DNA of 44,149 nt. Source: Rhodocyclaceae bacterium UBA2271 (GTDB taxonomy: Bacteria; Pseudomonadota; Gammaproteobacteria; Burkholderiales; Rhodocyclaceae). A program made the translations under genes and the position numbers. Numbering within the stretch: position 1 is the stretch's first letter; each line of letters starts with the position of its first letter. The stretch lies in contig DDXB01000020.1 in assembly GCA_002347405.1 (NCBI GenBank), positions 1 through 44,149 on the forward strand. Direction: 5' to 3'. Under the pieces are notes generated by a model. The model did not search any database. It worked only from the letters and a program-made list of their open reading frames with translations, and was not told the DNA's origin. Below, in pieces: positions 16,563 to 23,909 of this stretch.

Positions 16563-19379
16563 ATGAACCTGTTTCTCGCGGTACTCACACCGTTTATCGG
16601 TGCCGCGCTGGTGGCCTGGGCGTCACGGCGCGGTCGGGCGCACGCCGCGTGGAGCGCCGGCGCAGTCGCGCTGCTGGCGCTCGCCTTGCTGTTGCCGGCG
16701 ATGGTGGCGAGCTTCGCCGGTGCCACCACGATCCAGCGCCTGTCGTGGATTCCCGCCGCCGGACTCGACCTCGTCTTCCGCCTCGACGGCCTCGGCCTGC
16801 TGTTTTCGCTGCTGATTCTCGGCATCGGCCTGCTGGTCATCCTGTATGCCCACTACTACCTGTCGGCGCAGGACAGTCTCGGTCGGCTCTACGCCTACCT
16901 GCTGCTGTTCATGGGCTCCATGCTCGGTATCGTGCTGTCGGAGAACCTGATCCAGTTGCTGATCTTCTGGGAGTTGACCAGCCTGTCGTCCTTCCTGCTG
17001 ATCGCCTACTGGCGCCGGCGCGAGGCGGCGCGGCGGGGTGCGCGCATGGCGCTGGCGATCACCGGTGCGGGCGGACTGGCGATGCTGGCCGGTTTCCTGC
17101 TGCTCGGCGAGATGACGGGCAGTTACGAGTTATCCGTCGTGCTGGCGAGCGGCGACACGGTGCGCGCGCACCCGCTGTATGGCACGACGCTCGCGCTGGT
17201 CCTGCTCGGTGCCTTCACCAAGTCGGCGCAGTTCCCCTTTCACTTCTGGTTGCCGCATGCCATGGCGGCGCCGACACCGGTGTCGGCCTACCTGCATTCG
17301 GCGACCATGGTCAAGGCCGGCGTGTTCATGCTGGCGCGGTTGTTCCCGGTGCTGTCGGGTACGCCGGAATGGACCTGGTGGGTCGGCGGCGTCGGCCTCG
17401 TTACCTTGCTGGTCGGCGCGGTGATCGCGCTGTTCAAGCACGATCTCAAGGGCCTGCTGGCCTATTCGACGATCAGCCATCTTGGCCTGATCACCGCCCT
17501 GTTCGGCATCGGCACGCCGCTGGCGGCGGTGGCGGGCGTGTTCCACATCATCAATCATGCCATCTTCAAGGCCGGCCTGTTCATGGCCGCCGGCATCATC
17601 GACCACGAGTGCGGCACGCGCGACATGCGACGCATCAACGGCCTGTGGAAATTCATGCCCTACACGGCAACGCTGGCCATGGTCGCGGCGGCGGCGATGG
17701 CGGGCGTGCCGCTGGCGAACGGTTTCCTGTCCAAGGAAATGTTCTTCGCCGAAGCCGTCACGGCCGGTGGCCAGATGCGCTTCGGCTGGCTGCTGCCGGT
17801 GGCTGTGACCGTCGCGGGCATGTTCGCCGTGGCCTATTCGCTGCGCTTCATTCACGACGTGTTCTTCAATGGCGATCCGATCGACCTGCCGAAGACGCCG
17901 CACGAACCGCCACGCTGGATGAAGGTGCCGGTGGAGATCCTCGTCGTGCTATGCCTGCTGGTCGGGATTTTTCCGGCGCAGACCGTCGAGCCGATCCTCG
18001 CCGTGGCGGCGGGCGCCGTGCTGCAAGGGCCGCTGCCCGCGCACGACCTGGCGATCTGGCATGGCGTCAGCCCGGCGCTGTGGATGAGCGTGATCGCGCT
18101 CTGCGGCGGCGGGCTGCTGTATTTCTTGCGCAAGCCGCTGTTCGCCCTGCACAGCCGCCTCGAAGGCCGGCTCGATGCACGCGCGATCTACGAGCAGTTG
18201 CTCGAAGGCGCGCTGGCCTTCGCGCGCCGCGTTGTTTCCCTGGTCGACACCGGCTCCTTGCAACGCCAGGCACTGCTCCTCGTGCTCGCCGTGCTGGTGC
18301 TGGGGGCCGTCGGCATGCTGGGCGGACAGGGAGAAAATGCGGTCCCCCTGACCGGAACGCGCCCACAACTGCCGCTCGACGGCCTCAGCCTGATGACCGG
18401 ACTGGCGCTGATCCTCGTCACCCTCGCCGCCACCGTGCTGCATCGCAGCCGCCTGACCGCGCTGATCCTGATCAGCGCGGTCGGTCTGGTCGTCGCACTG
18501 GTCTTCGTCAAGTTTTCCGCCCCCGACCTGGCGCTCACGCAACTGTCCGTCGAAGTCGTCACCATTATCCTGCTGCTGCTTGCCCTCTATTTCCTGCCGC
18601 CGGAAAGTCCCGCCGAATCCAGCAATAGTCGGCGCTGGCGGGACGGCACGGTTGCCGCACTGGCTGGCGGCGGCGCGGCGCTGCTGGTCTGGGCGATGCT
18701 CACCAGGCCGGCCGACTCGCTCGCCGACTGGTTTCTCGCCAACAGCGTGCCGGGCGGCGGCGGCACCAACGTGGTGAACGTCATCCTCGTCGATTTCCGC
18801 GGCTTCGACACCTTCGGCGAGATCACCGTGCTGGCCATCGCCGCGCTCGGCATCTTCGCGCTGCTGGAGAACCTGCGCCTGCGCGGACCGACGCATGACA
18901 GCCATGGCGGCGACTGGGACGTCGACGTCCACCCGCTCATCCTGGCCACTTTCGCGCGCCTGCTGCTGCCGCTGGCGCTGCTGGTGTCGGCCTTCATCTT
19001 CCTGCGCGGCCACAATCTCCCCGGCGGCGGCTTTATCGCCGGCCTCGTCACCGCCATCGCGCTGATCATGCAATACCTCGCCAACGGCGTCGCCTGGACG
19101 CACGCGCGCCTGCCCGCGCGCACTCACCCGTGGATCGCGGCCGGCCTCAGCGCCGCGCTCTTGACCGGCCTGGCGAGCTTGCTGTTCGGCCGCCCCTTCC
19201 TCACCTCCGCTTTCGGCCATGTTGAAGTGCCGCTGATCGGCCCCATCGAACTGGCCTCCGTCATAGCCTTCGACCTGGGCGTCTATCTGGTGGTGGTCGG
19301 CGCAACCTTGCTGATCCTCATCAACCTCGGCCTGGCGCACCAGGCCAACCGTTTTGACCACGAGCGGAAGGAAACCTGA
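16563..19379 (+). CDS. mrpA: Fused MrpA/MrpB antiporter subunit (operon 2)
   Basis: This 938-residue protein begins with a NuoL-like half (residues about 1-500) with LIQLLIFWELTSLSSFLLIA, FTKSAQFPFHFWLPHAMAAP and MVKAGVFMLARL. An MbhD segment follows (about 605-690, VKFSAPDLALTQLSVEVVTI). A complete MnhB domain closes it (about 720-930, VILVDFRGFDTFGEITVLAI and RGHNLPGGGFIAGLVTA). The A-B fusion is the mark of group 2 Mrp operons, such as the rhizobial Pha system. It differs in organisation from operon 1, where these parts are separate genes. A copy of the dispersed repeat lies at 18627-18647 in the linker between the MbhD and MnhB parts. Confidence 0.92.
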   Translation: MNLFLAVLTPFIGAALVAWASRRGRAHAAWSAGAVALLALALLLPAMVASFAGATTIQRLSWIPAAGLDLVFRLDGLGLLFSLLILGIGLLVILYAHYYLSAQDSLGRLYAYLLLFMGSMLGIVLSENLIQLLIFWELTSLSSFLLIAYWRRREAARRGARMALAITGAGGLAMLAGFLLLGEMTGSYELSVVLASGDTVRAHPLYGTTLALVLLGAFTKSAQFPFHFWLPHAMAAPTPVSAYLHSATMVKAGVFMLARLFPVLSGTPEWTWWVGGVGLVTLLVGAVIALFKHDLKGLLAYSTISHLGLITALFGIGTPLAAVAGVFHIINHAIFKAGLFMAAGIIDHECGTRDMRRINGLWKFMPYTATLAMVAAAAMAGVPLANGFLSKEMFFAEAVTAGGQMRFGWLLPVAVTVAGMFAVAYSLRFIHDVFFNGDPIDLPKTPHEPPRWMKVPVEILVVLCLLVGIFPAQTVEPILAVAAGAVLQGPLPAHDLAIWHGVSPALWMSVIALCGGGLLYFLRKPLFALHSRLEGRLDARAIYEQLLEGALAFARRVVSLVDTGSLQRQALLLVLAVLVLGAVGMLGGQGENAVPLTGTRPQLPLDGLSLMTGLALILVTLAATVLHRSRLTALILISAVGLVVALVFVKFSAPDLALTQLSVEVVTIILLLLALYFLPPESPAESSNSRRWRDGTVAALAGGGAALLVWAMLTRPADSLADWFLANSVPGGGGTNVVNVILVDFRGFDTFGEITVLAIAALGIFALLENLRLRGPTHDSHGGDWDVDVHPLILATFARLLLPLALLVSAFIFLRGHNLPGGGFIAGLVTAIALIMQYLANGVAWTHARLPARTHPWIAAGLSAALLTGLASLLFGRPFLTSAFGHVEVPLIGPIELASVIAFDLGVYLVVVGATLLILINLGLAHQANRFDHERKET
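18627..18647 (+). repeat. Dispersed repeat, copy 3 (in mrpA of operon 2)
   Basis: Twenty-one of the 23 bases are present exactly (AGTCGGCGCTGGCGGGACGG plus C). Here the sequence is read in a different frame from tamB and mrpD, giving S-R-R-W-R-D-G, in a linker between membrane domains. Confidence 0.85.
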
Positions 19380-19705
19380 TGGAAGCGCTGCTCGCCCTGG
19401 TTATCGGCGTCCTGACCGGCTGCGGCGTCTACCTGGTGCTGCGCGCGCGCAGCTTCCCTGTTGTGCTGGGGCTGACTTTGCTGTCGTACGCGGTCAACTT
19501 GTTCCTGTTCGCCAGCGGCCGTCTGGTCATCGGCCAGCCGCCAGTGATCGGCGCCGCAACGAGCTACACCGACCCGCTGCCGCAGGCGCTGGTGCTCACC
19601 GCCATCGTCATCGGCTTCGCCATGACCGCCTTCGTCATCATGCTCAGCCTGCGCGCACGCGCCGAGCTGGGCAACGACCACGTTGATGGACGCAGCGACA
19701 CATGA
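19379..19705 (+). CDS. mrpC: Mrp antiporter subunit C (operon 2)
   Basis: This 108-residue NuoK-like subunit has three helices and the motif TDPLPQALVLTAIVIGFAMT. Its ATG overlaps the mrpA stop (TGATG), and its end overlaps the mrpD start by 4 bases. It is more standard than the operon 1 homologue (LRARSFPVVLGLTLLSYAVN at the N-terminal half). Confidence 0.92.
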   Translation: MEALLALVIGVLTGCGVYLVLRARSFPVVLGLTLLSYAVNLFLFASGRLVIGQPPVIGAATSYTDPLPQALVLTAIVIGFAMTAFVIMLSLRARAELGNDHVDGRSDT

Positions 19706-21246
19706 GCGCGCATCTCGTCATCGCCCCGCTGATCGCGCCCTTCGTGGCCGGCGTCCTGTTACTCGCGCTGCGCGACCTGACGATGCCCGTGCGGCGGCGC
19801 CTGGCCGTACTTGCGGTACTGGTACAGATCGGCATCGCCAGCGCCCTGCTGGTCGCCGTGAGCGGCGGCGACATCCTTGTCTATCGGCTCGGCGACTGGC
19901 CGGCGCCCTGGGGCATCGTGCTGGTGGCCGACCGGCTCGCCGCCTGGCTGGTGCTGATCACCACCTTGCTGGCCCTGTTCGCCGTCATCCATGCCGGCGA
20001 CGGCCTCGACCGGCGCGGCCGGCATTTCCACGTGCTGTTCCAGATGCAGCTGTTCGGGCTGGCCGGTGCCTTTCTCACCGGCGACCTGTTCAACCTGTTC
20101 GTCTTTTTCGAGATCCTGCTGATCGCCTCCTACGGCCTGCTGCTGCATGGCGGCGGCCCGGAGCGGGTGCGCGCCGGCTTGCACTATGTGGTGATCAACC
20201 TCCTCGGCTCGATAGTCTTCCTGTTCGCCGCCGGATTGATTTACGCGTCGCTGGGCAGTCTCAACCTGGCCGACCTCGCCGCCCGGGCCGCCGCCGTGCC
20301 GCCGGAAAATCTTGGCCTGGCGCGCACCGGCGGCCTGCTGCTGCTGGCGGTGTTCGCCCTCAAGGCCGCGCTCTTGCCGCTCTTCCTCTGGCTACCGGCA
20401 GCCTATGCCCATACCGCTGCGCCGATGGCAGCCCTGTTCGCCATCATGACCAAGGTTGGCGCCTACGCCATCTTGCGCGTCGCTACGCTGCTCTTCGGCG
20501 ATACGGCCGGCGCGCTGGCCAATCTATTCACTCCCTGGCTGCTGCCGCTGGCGCTGGCCACGCTGGCCTTCGGCATGCTGGGCGCGCTGGCGGCGCAAAA
20601 TCTTCGCCGGCTCGCCGCCTGGCTGGTCGTGGCTTCCATCGGCACCTTGCTGACAGCCTTCGCGCTCGGCACGGCGGGCATCGCCGCCGGGCTCTACTAC
20701 CTGCCGCACGGCACCTTCGCGGCGGCGTTGCTGTTTTTGCTGGCCGAAGCCATCGCCCGCCGCCGTCCCGCCAGCGCCGACTTTTTCATGCCGGACCACG
20801 ACCTGCCACGCCACGCGCTCTGGGGCGGGCTGTATTTCGTCGCGGCGGTGGCGATCGTCGGCCTGCCGCCGCTTTCCGGCTTCATTGGCAAGTTTCTCCT
20901 CTTGCGCGCCGCGCCGGATCATCCCGTGGTCTGGGTATTCATCCTGCTTGCCGCGCTGGCCGGCATGATTGCGCTCGCCCGCGCCGGCAGTCGGCTGCTC
21001 TTCAGGACAAGCTCGCTTGAGCCCGCCGGCATTCCCGCCACCGCGGGCGGGCCCGACCATTTGCGGGACGAACCTCCCGATCCGCCCACCGGCCCGCGCG
21101 AGCTGACCGCCATCCTCGGCCTGCTGGGCCTGATTCTCGCCCTCACCGTGGCGGCCGGACCAGCGGTCGACTTCACGCAAGCCGCCGCTTTGCAACTTGC
21201 CGATCCCGCCGCCTACATCGCCGCCGTGCTGGGAGGCACGCCATGA
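19702..21246 (+). CDS. mrpD: Mrp antiporter subunit D (operon 2)
   Basis: This 514-residue proton-conducting subunit carries LFNLFVFFEILLIASYGLLL (buried glutamate), LKAALLPLFLWLPAAYAHTA (lysine and W-L-P) and MTKVGAYAILRV (lysine). It starts in the ATGA overlap with mrpC and overlaps mrpE by 4 bases. A long hydrophilic insert precedes the last helix (about residues 433-475, rich in proline and glycine). An inverted copy of the dispersed repeat at 20762-20784 encodes R-R-P-A-S-A-D-F in a cytoplasmic-type loop. Confidence 0.92.
   Translation: MSAHLVIAPLIAPFVAGVLLLALRDLTMPVRRRLAVLAVLVQIGIASALLVAVSGGDILVYRLGDWPAPWGIVLVADRLAAWLVLITTLLALFAVIHAGDGLDRRGRHFHVLFQMQLFGLAGAFLTGDLFNLFVFFEILLIASYGLLLHGGGPERVRAGLHYVVINLLGSIVFLFAAGLIYASLGSLNLADLAARAAAVPPENLGLARTGGLLLLAVFALKAALLPLFLWLPAAYAHTAAPMAALFAIMTKVGAYAILRVATLLFGDTAGALANLFTPWLLPLALATLAFGMLGALAAQNLRRLAAWLVVASIGTLLTAFALGTAGIAAGLYYLPHGTFAAALLFLLAEAIARRRPASADFFMPDHDLPRHALWGGLYFVAAVAIVGLPPLSGFIGKFLLLRAAPDHPVVWVFILLAALAGMIALARAGSRLLFRTSSLEPAGIPATAGGPDHLRDEPPDPPTGPRELTAILGLLGLILALTVAAGPAVDFTQAAALQLADPAAYIAAVLGGTP
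20762..20784 (-). repeat. Dispersed 23-bp repeat, copy 4, inverted (in mrpD of operon 2)
   Basis: The complement is an exact match to the 23-mer at 3230 and 12135. On the coding strand it reads GCCGTCCCGCCAGCGCCGAC plus TTT, so the gene uses the opposite orientation and yet another peptide (R-P-A-S-A-D). Confidence 0.85.
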
Positions 21247-21752
21247 CACCAAGGAAAAACTGGCTGCCGCACCCCATCCTCACGCCGATCCTCACCGCCA
21301 TCTGGCTCCTGCTCAACAACAGCATCGCGCCGGGGCAGATTCTGCTCGGCCTCTTGCTCGGCTGGGCGATTCCGCGCTTCACCCTGGCGTTCTGGCCGGA
21401 ACGCGTGCGCATCCACGCGCCCGGTCGCCTGCTGCATTTTGCGGGCGTCTTTCTGTATGACGTGCTGGTCGCCAATCTGGCCGTCGCCCGCCTGATCCTC
21501 GCCGGACCGCGTGCGTTGCGGCCGGCCTTCGTCGTCGTGCCGCTTGATCTGACCAACGATCTCGCCATCAGCCTGCTCGCCAACACCATCTGTCTCACAC
21601 CGGGCACCGTCTCGGCGCGGTTGTCGGTGGACCGCCGCCATCTGCTGGTGCATGGCCTCGACGTCGAGTCGCCGGAAGAACTCGTCGCGACGATCAAAAC
21701 GCGCTTCGAGGCGCCACTCAAGGCAATCTTCGAGGGGTCCATCAAATGCTGA
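21243..21752 (+). CDS. mrpE: Mrp antiporter subunit E (operon 2)
   Basis: This 169-residue MnhE-type subunit has N-terminal helices (TAIWLLLNNSIAPGQILLGL), LFYDVLVANLAVARLIL-like central sequence and the family motif LLANTICLTPGTVSARLSVD. A cytoplasmic beta domain follows (LLVHGLDVESPEELVATIK). It overlaps mrpD by 4 bases and mrpF by 7 bases. Confidence 0.92.
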   Translation: MTPRKNWLPHPILTPILTAIWLLLNNSIAPGQILLGLLLGWAIPRFTLAFWPERVRIHAPGRLLHFAGVFLYDVLVANLAVARLILAGPRALRPAFVVVPLDLTNDLAISLLANTICLTPGTVSARLSVDRRHLLVHGLDVESPEELVATIKTRFEAPLKAIFEGSIKC

Positions 21753-22015
21753 GTTTCGCACTGACCATCGCTTTTGCCCTGGTGGGTGCCGCCTTCGCCC
21801 TGAGCTTTTTGCGGCTGCTCAAGGGGCCGGACGCCACAGATCGCATCCTCGCGCTCGACACCCTCTCCATCAATGCCATCGCCCTGCTGGTGCTGCTGGG
21901 CATCCACCTCGCCAGCCCGCTGTATTTCGAAGTGGCGCTGCTGATCGCGCTGATGGGCTTTGTCGGCACCGTGGCGCTGGCGAAATTCCTGCTGCGCGGA
22001 GATATCATCGAATGA
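21746..22015 (+). CDS. mrpF: Mrp antiporter subunit F (operon 2)
   Basis: This 89-residue protein has three helices and the signature LKGPDATDRILALDTLSINA (G-P-x-x-x-D-R). It overlaps mrpE by 7 bases and mrpG by ATGA. Confidence 0.92.
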   Translation: MLSFALTIAFALVGAAFALSFLRLLKGPDATDRILALDTLSINAIALLVLLGIHLASPLYFEVALLIALMGFVGTVALAKFLLRGDIIE

Positions 22016-22362
22016 ACATCTTTGTCGAAATCCTGTTGTCTTTTCTCGTGATCGCCGGCGCGGCCTTCGCCTTCATCGGCTCGCTGGGGCTTTACCGCCT
22101 GCGCGATTTCTACACGCGCCTGCATGGCCCCACCAAGGCAACCACCCTGGGGGTCGGTTGTCTGCTGGTCGCCTCCTCGATCTTCTTCAGCGTCACGGGG
22201 GAAGCGCTCAGCCTGCACGAGATTCTGGTCAGCTTGTTCCTGTTCATCACCGCACCGGTCTCGGCGCACCTGCTGGCGAAGGCAGCGCTGCATCGCCAAC
22301 TGCCTTCGCTGGCGGTGATGCAGAACAATGACCGCGAAACGAAACCCGAGCACTCCGCCTAA
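22012..22362 (+). CDS. mrpG: Mrp antiporter subunit G (operon 2)
   Basis: This 116-residue subunit carries GSLGLYRLRDFYTRLHGPTK followed by ATTLGVG, the MnhG signature. It ends with TAA inside TAATG, where the ATG opens the degenerate kefB-like gene. Confidence 0.92.
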   Translation: MNIFVEILLSFLVIAGAAFAFIGSLGLYRLRDFYTRLHGPTKATTLGVGCLLVASSIFFSVTGEALSLHEILVSLFLFITAPVSAHLLAKAALHRQLPSLAVMQNNDRETKPEHSA

Positions 22363-22536
22363 TGGAACATCTCACACAAATCCTCCTGCTGCTGGGCGTC
22401 GCTGTCGCTGTCGTGGTCAGCTTTTAGCGCCTGCACATCCCCACCAGCCCGGGCTATTTGCCGGTCGGCGTGATTCTCGGTCCGCACACGGCAGGACCTA
22501 CGGTTCATGTGCCGGAATTCAAGACTCTGGCCGAGT
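22362..22536 (+). pseudogene. KefB-like (CPA2) cation:proton antiporter, 5' remnant with nonsense codon
   Basis: The frame starts MEHLTQILLLLGVAVAVVVS, the N-terminal helix of CPA2 antiporters. It meets TAG at 22425 where the family has a phenylalanine/arginine step, then resumes in frame as RLHIPTSPGYLPVGVILGPH, the well-known second segment. It is lost after about residue 58 (FKTLAEL). The start overlaps mrpG, so it was probably once the operon's last gene. Only the first tenth of the gene survives. Confidence 0.8.
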
Positions 22537-22837
22537 TGGCGGGGCACTTGTGGAAGTCGCTGCAATGGGCGGGTTTTCCAACCATGTTTATGGCTCGCCC
22601 GCATTGGCCTTGTCCATGAGTTTCGCTGCCGACGGCCGCACTCGCTTGCTGGTGCCGGATGCCACCCGCACGATCCTGCGCATCATCGCGTTCGACGGCG
22701 GCAGCTTGCGTGAAACCGGACGCTGTGCGCTAACGGCGCCAATCATCGGGCCGCTGGTGGCGGTTGCCACGGGTGAAGTCGAAGCTGTTCAGCAGGGTGG
22801 CGGGCAGCGTATCAAGTTGTCACGCTGCCCGCCCTGA
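22537..22837 (+). pseudogene. 3' remnant of an unrecognised gene
   Basis: After the kefB relic, one frame is open to the TGA at 22837 and reads GGFSNHVYGSPALALSMSFA, LLVPDATRTILRIIAFDG and ALTAPIIGPLVAVATGEVEA. It has no start codon in good context and no upstream part. It looks like the tail of a protein whose 5' end was lost in the event that truncated kefB. I do not recognise the family. An intact short protein starting at the ATG in AAMGGF is a less likely alternative. Confidence 0.4.
22799..22833. terminator. Probable bidirectional hairpin between convergent genes
   Basis: GGCGGGCAGCGT (22799-22810) and ACGCTGCCCGCC (22822-22833) form a perfect 12-bp stem with an 11-base loop. It sits at the tail-to-tail junction of the plus-strand relic and the minus-strand mesD gene. 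No T-tract follows in either direction, so it may act as an RNA 3' end stabiliser or an imperfect terminator. Confidence 0.55.
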
Positions 22838-22850
22838 TCAGGCGCCTACT

Positions 22851-23882
22851 TCAGGACCAGCCCAGTTCGGCGCGCACGATGGCCGCGCCTGCCGCAAGGG
22901 CGTGCAGTTTGCCGCGGGCGACGGCGCGCGGCAGCGGCACCATGCCGCAGTTGGTGCAGCCGATCAGATGGTGCGGCTTCACCCACTGCAGGGCCTTGCG
23001 CAGCGTTGCCGCAACTTCCTCGGGCGTTTCGATCTGGTTGTTGGCGACATCGATGGCACCGACCATGACGTCCTTGCCGTCCAGCAGGCCGATCAGTTCC
23101 ATCGGTACATGCGAGTTATGGCACTCGAGGCTGACCTGACTGATGCGGCTGGCAGCGAGCAGGGGGAAGGTTTGCTCATACTGGCGCCATTCCGTGCCAA
23201 GGCTTTCCTTCCACTTGTTGTTGGCCTCGATGCCGTAGCCGTAGCAGATATGCACCGCCGTCTTGCAAGGCAGGTTGGCGGCGGCACGCTCGAGCGTCTT
23301 CACGCCCCAGTTACGCACCTCGTCGAAGAAGACATTGAAGGCGGGTTCATCGAACTGAACGATGTCGACGCCGGCCTCGGCCAATTCCATTGCTTCCTGA
23401 TTGAGGATCTCGGCGAAGGCCCACGCCAGCTTCTCGCGGCTCTTGAAATGATCGTCATAAAGGGTGTCGATCATGGTCATCGGGCCGGGCAGCGTGAATT
23501 TGATGGGTCCGTTTGTCAGCAGGCGCAAGCGGCGGGCATCCTCGACGAAGACCGAGCGCTTGCGCGATACCGGGCCAACGACTACCGGCACATCGGCATC
23601 GTAGCGGTCGCGAATACGCACCGTCTTGCGCTTGAGAAAGTCGACGCCATCGAGATGCTCGATGAAGGTCGTCACGAAGTGCTGCCGGGTCTGCTCGCCA
23701 TCGCCGATGATGGAAATGCCGGCCCGCAGCTGGTCATCGACGGCGAGCCGCATGGCATCGGTCTTGGCCTGCTCCAGCGCCGTGCCGGATAGTTGCCAGG
23801 GCGCCCAGAGTTTTTCCGGCTGGGCCAGCCAGGCGGGTTTCGGCAGGCTGCCGGCGATGGCTGTGGCAATGGGTTGGGTCAT
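22851..23882 (-). CDS. mesD: MesD-like core methionine synthase (MetE C-terminal family)
   Basis: This 343-residue single-domain MetE-type protein lacks MetE's N-terminal folate-binding half. It has zinc-site elements H-I-C near the middle (AVHICYGYG), an E in SLECHNSHVP, and C-T-N-C-G near the end. Long stretches such as GDGEQTRQHFVTTFIEHL and LPGPMTMIDTLYDDHFKSRE match what I remember of MesD of Acinetobacter, a folate-independent methionine synthase reported to depend on the partner MesX and oxygen. No mesX is visible in this window. CCGGAGAAA precedes its ATG. The family call is strong; the MesD subtype is from memory. Confidence 0.8.
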   Translation of the reverse strand: MTQPIATAIAGSLPKPAWLAQPEKLWAPWQLSGTALEQAKTDAMRLAVDDQLRAGISIIGDGEQTRQHFVTTFIEHLDGVDFLKRKTVRIRDRYDADVPVVVGPVSRKRSVFVEDARRLRLLTNGPIKFTLPGPMTMIDTLYDDHFKSREKLAWAFAEILNQEAMELAEAGVDIVQFDEPAFNVFFDEVRNWGVKTLERAAANLPCKTAVHICYGYGIEANNKWKESLGTEWRQYEQTFPLLAASRISQVSLECHNSHVPMELIGLLDGKDVMVGAIDVANNQIETPEEVAATLRKALQWVKPHHLIGCTNCGMVPLPRAVARGKLHALAAGAAIVRAELGWS

Positions 23883-23909
23883 GTTGGTTTCTCCGGGGGA
23901 TAGCGGATG

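Noticed and set aside
13460..19379. NuoL-like genes as DabB of a DAB inorganic-carbon pump
   Set aside because: DabB is paired with the large DUF2309 protein DabA, which is absent. Each NuoL-like gene here sits inside a full set of Mrp subunits.
22851..23882. Uroporphyrinogen decarboxylase
   Set aside because: The fold is shared, but the zinc-ligand pattern H-x-C ... C-x-x-C-G and the overall sequence are those of the MetE C-terminal family.
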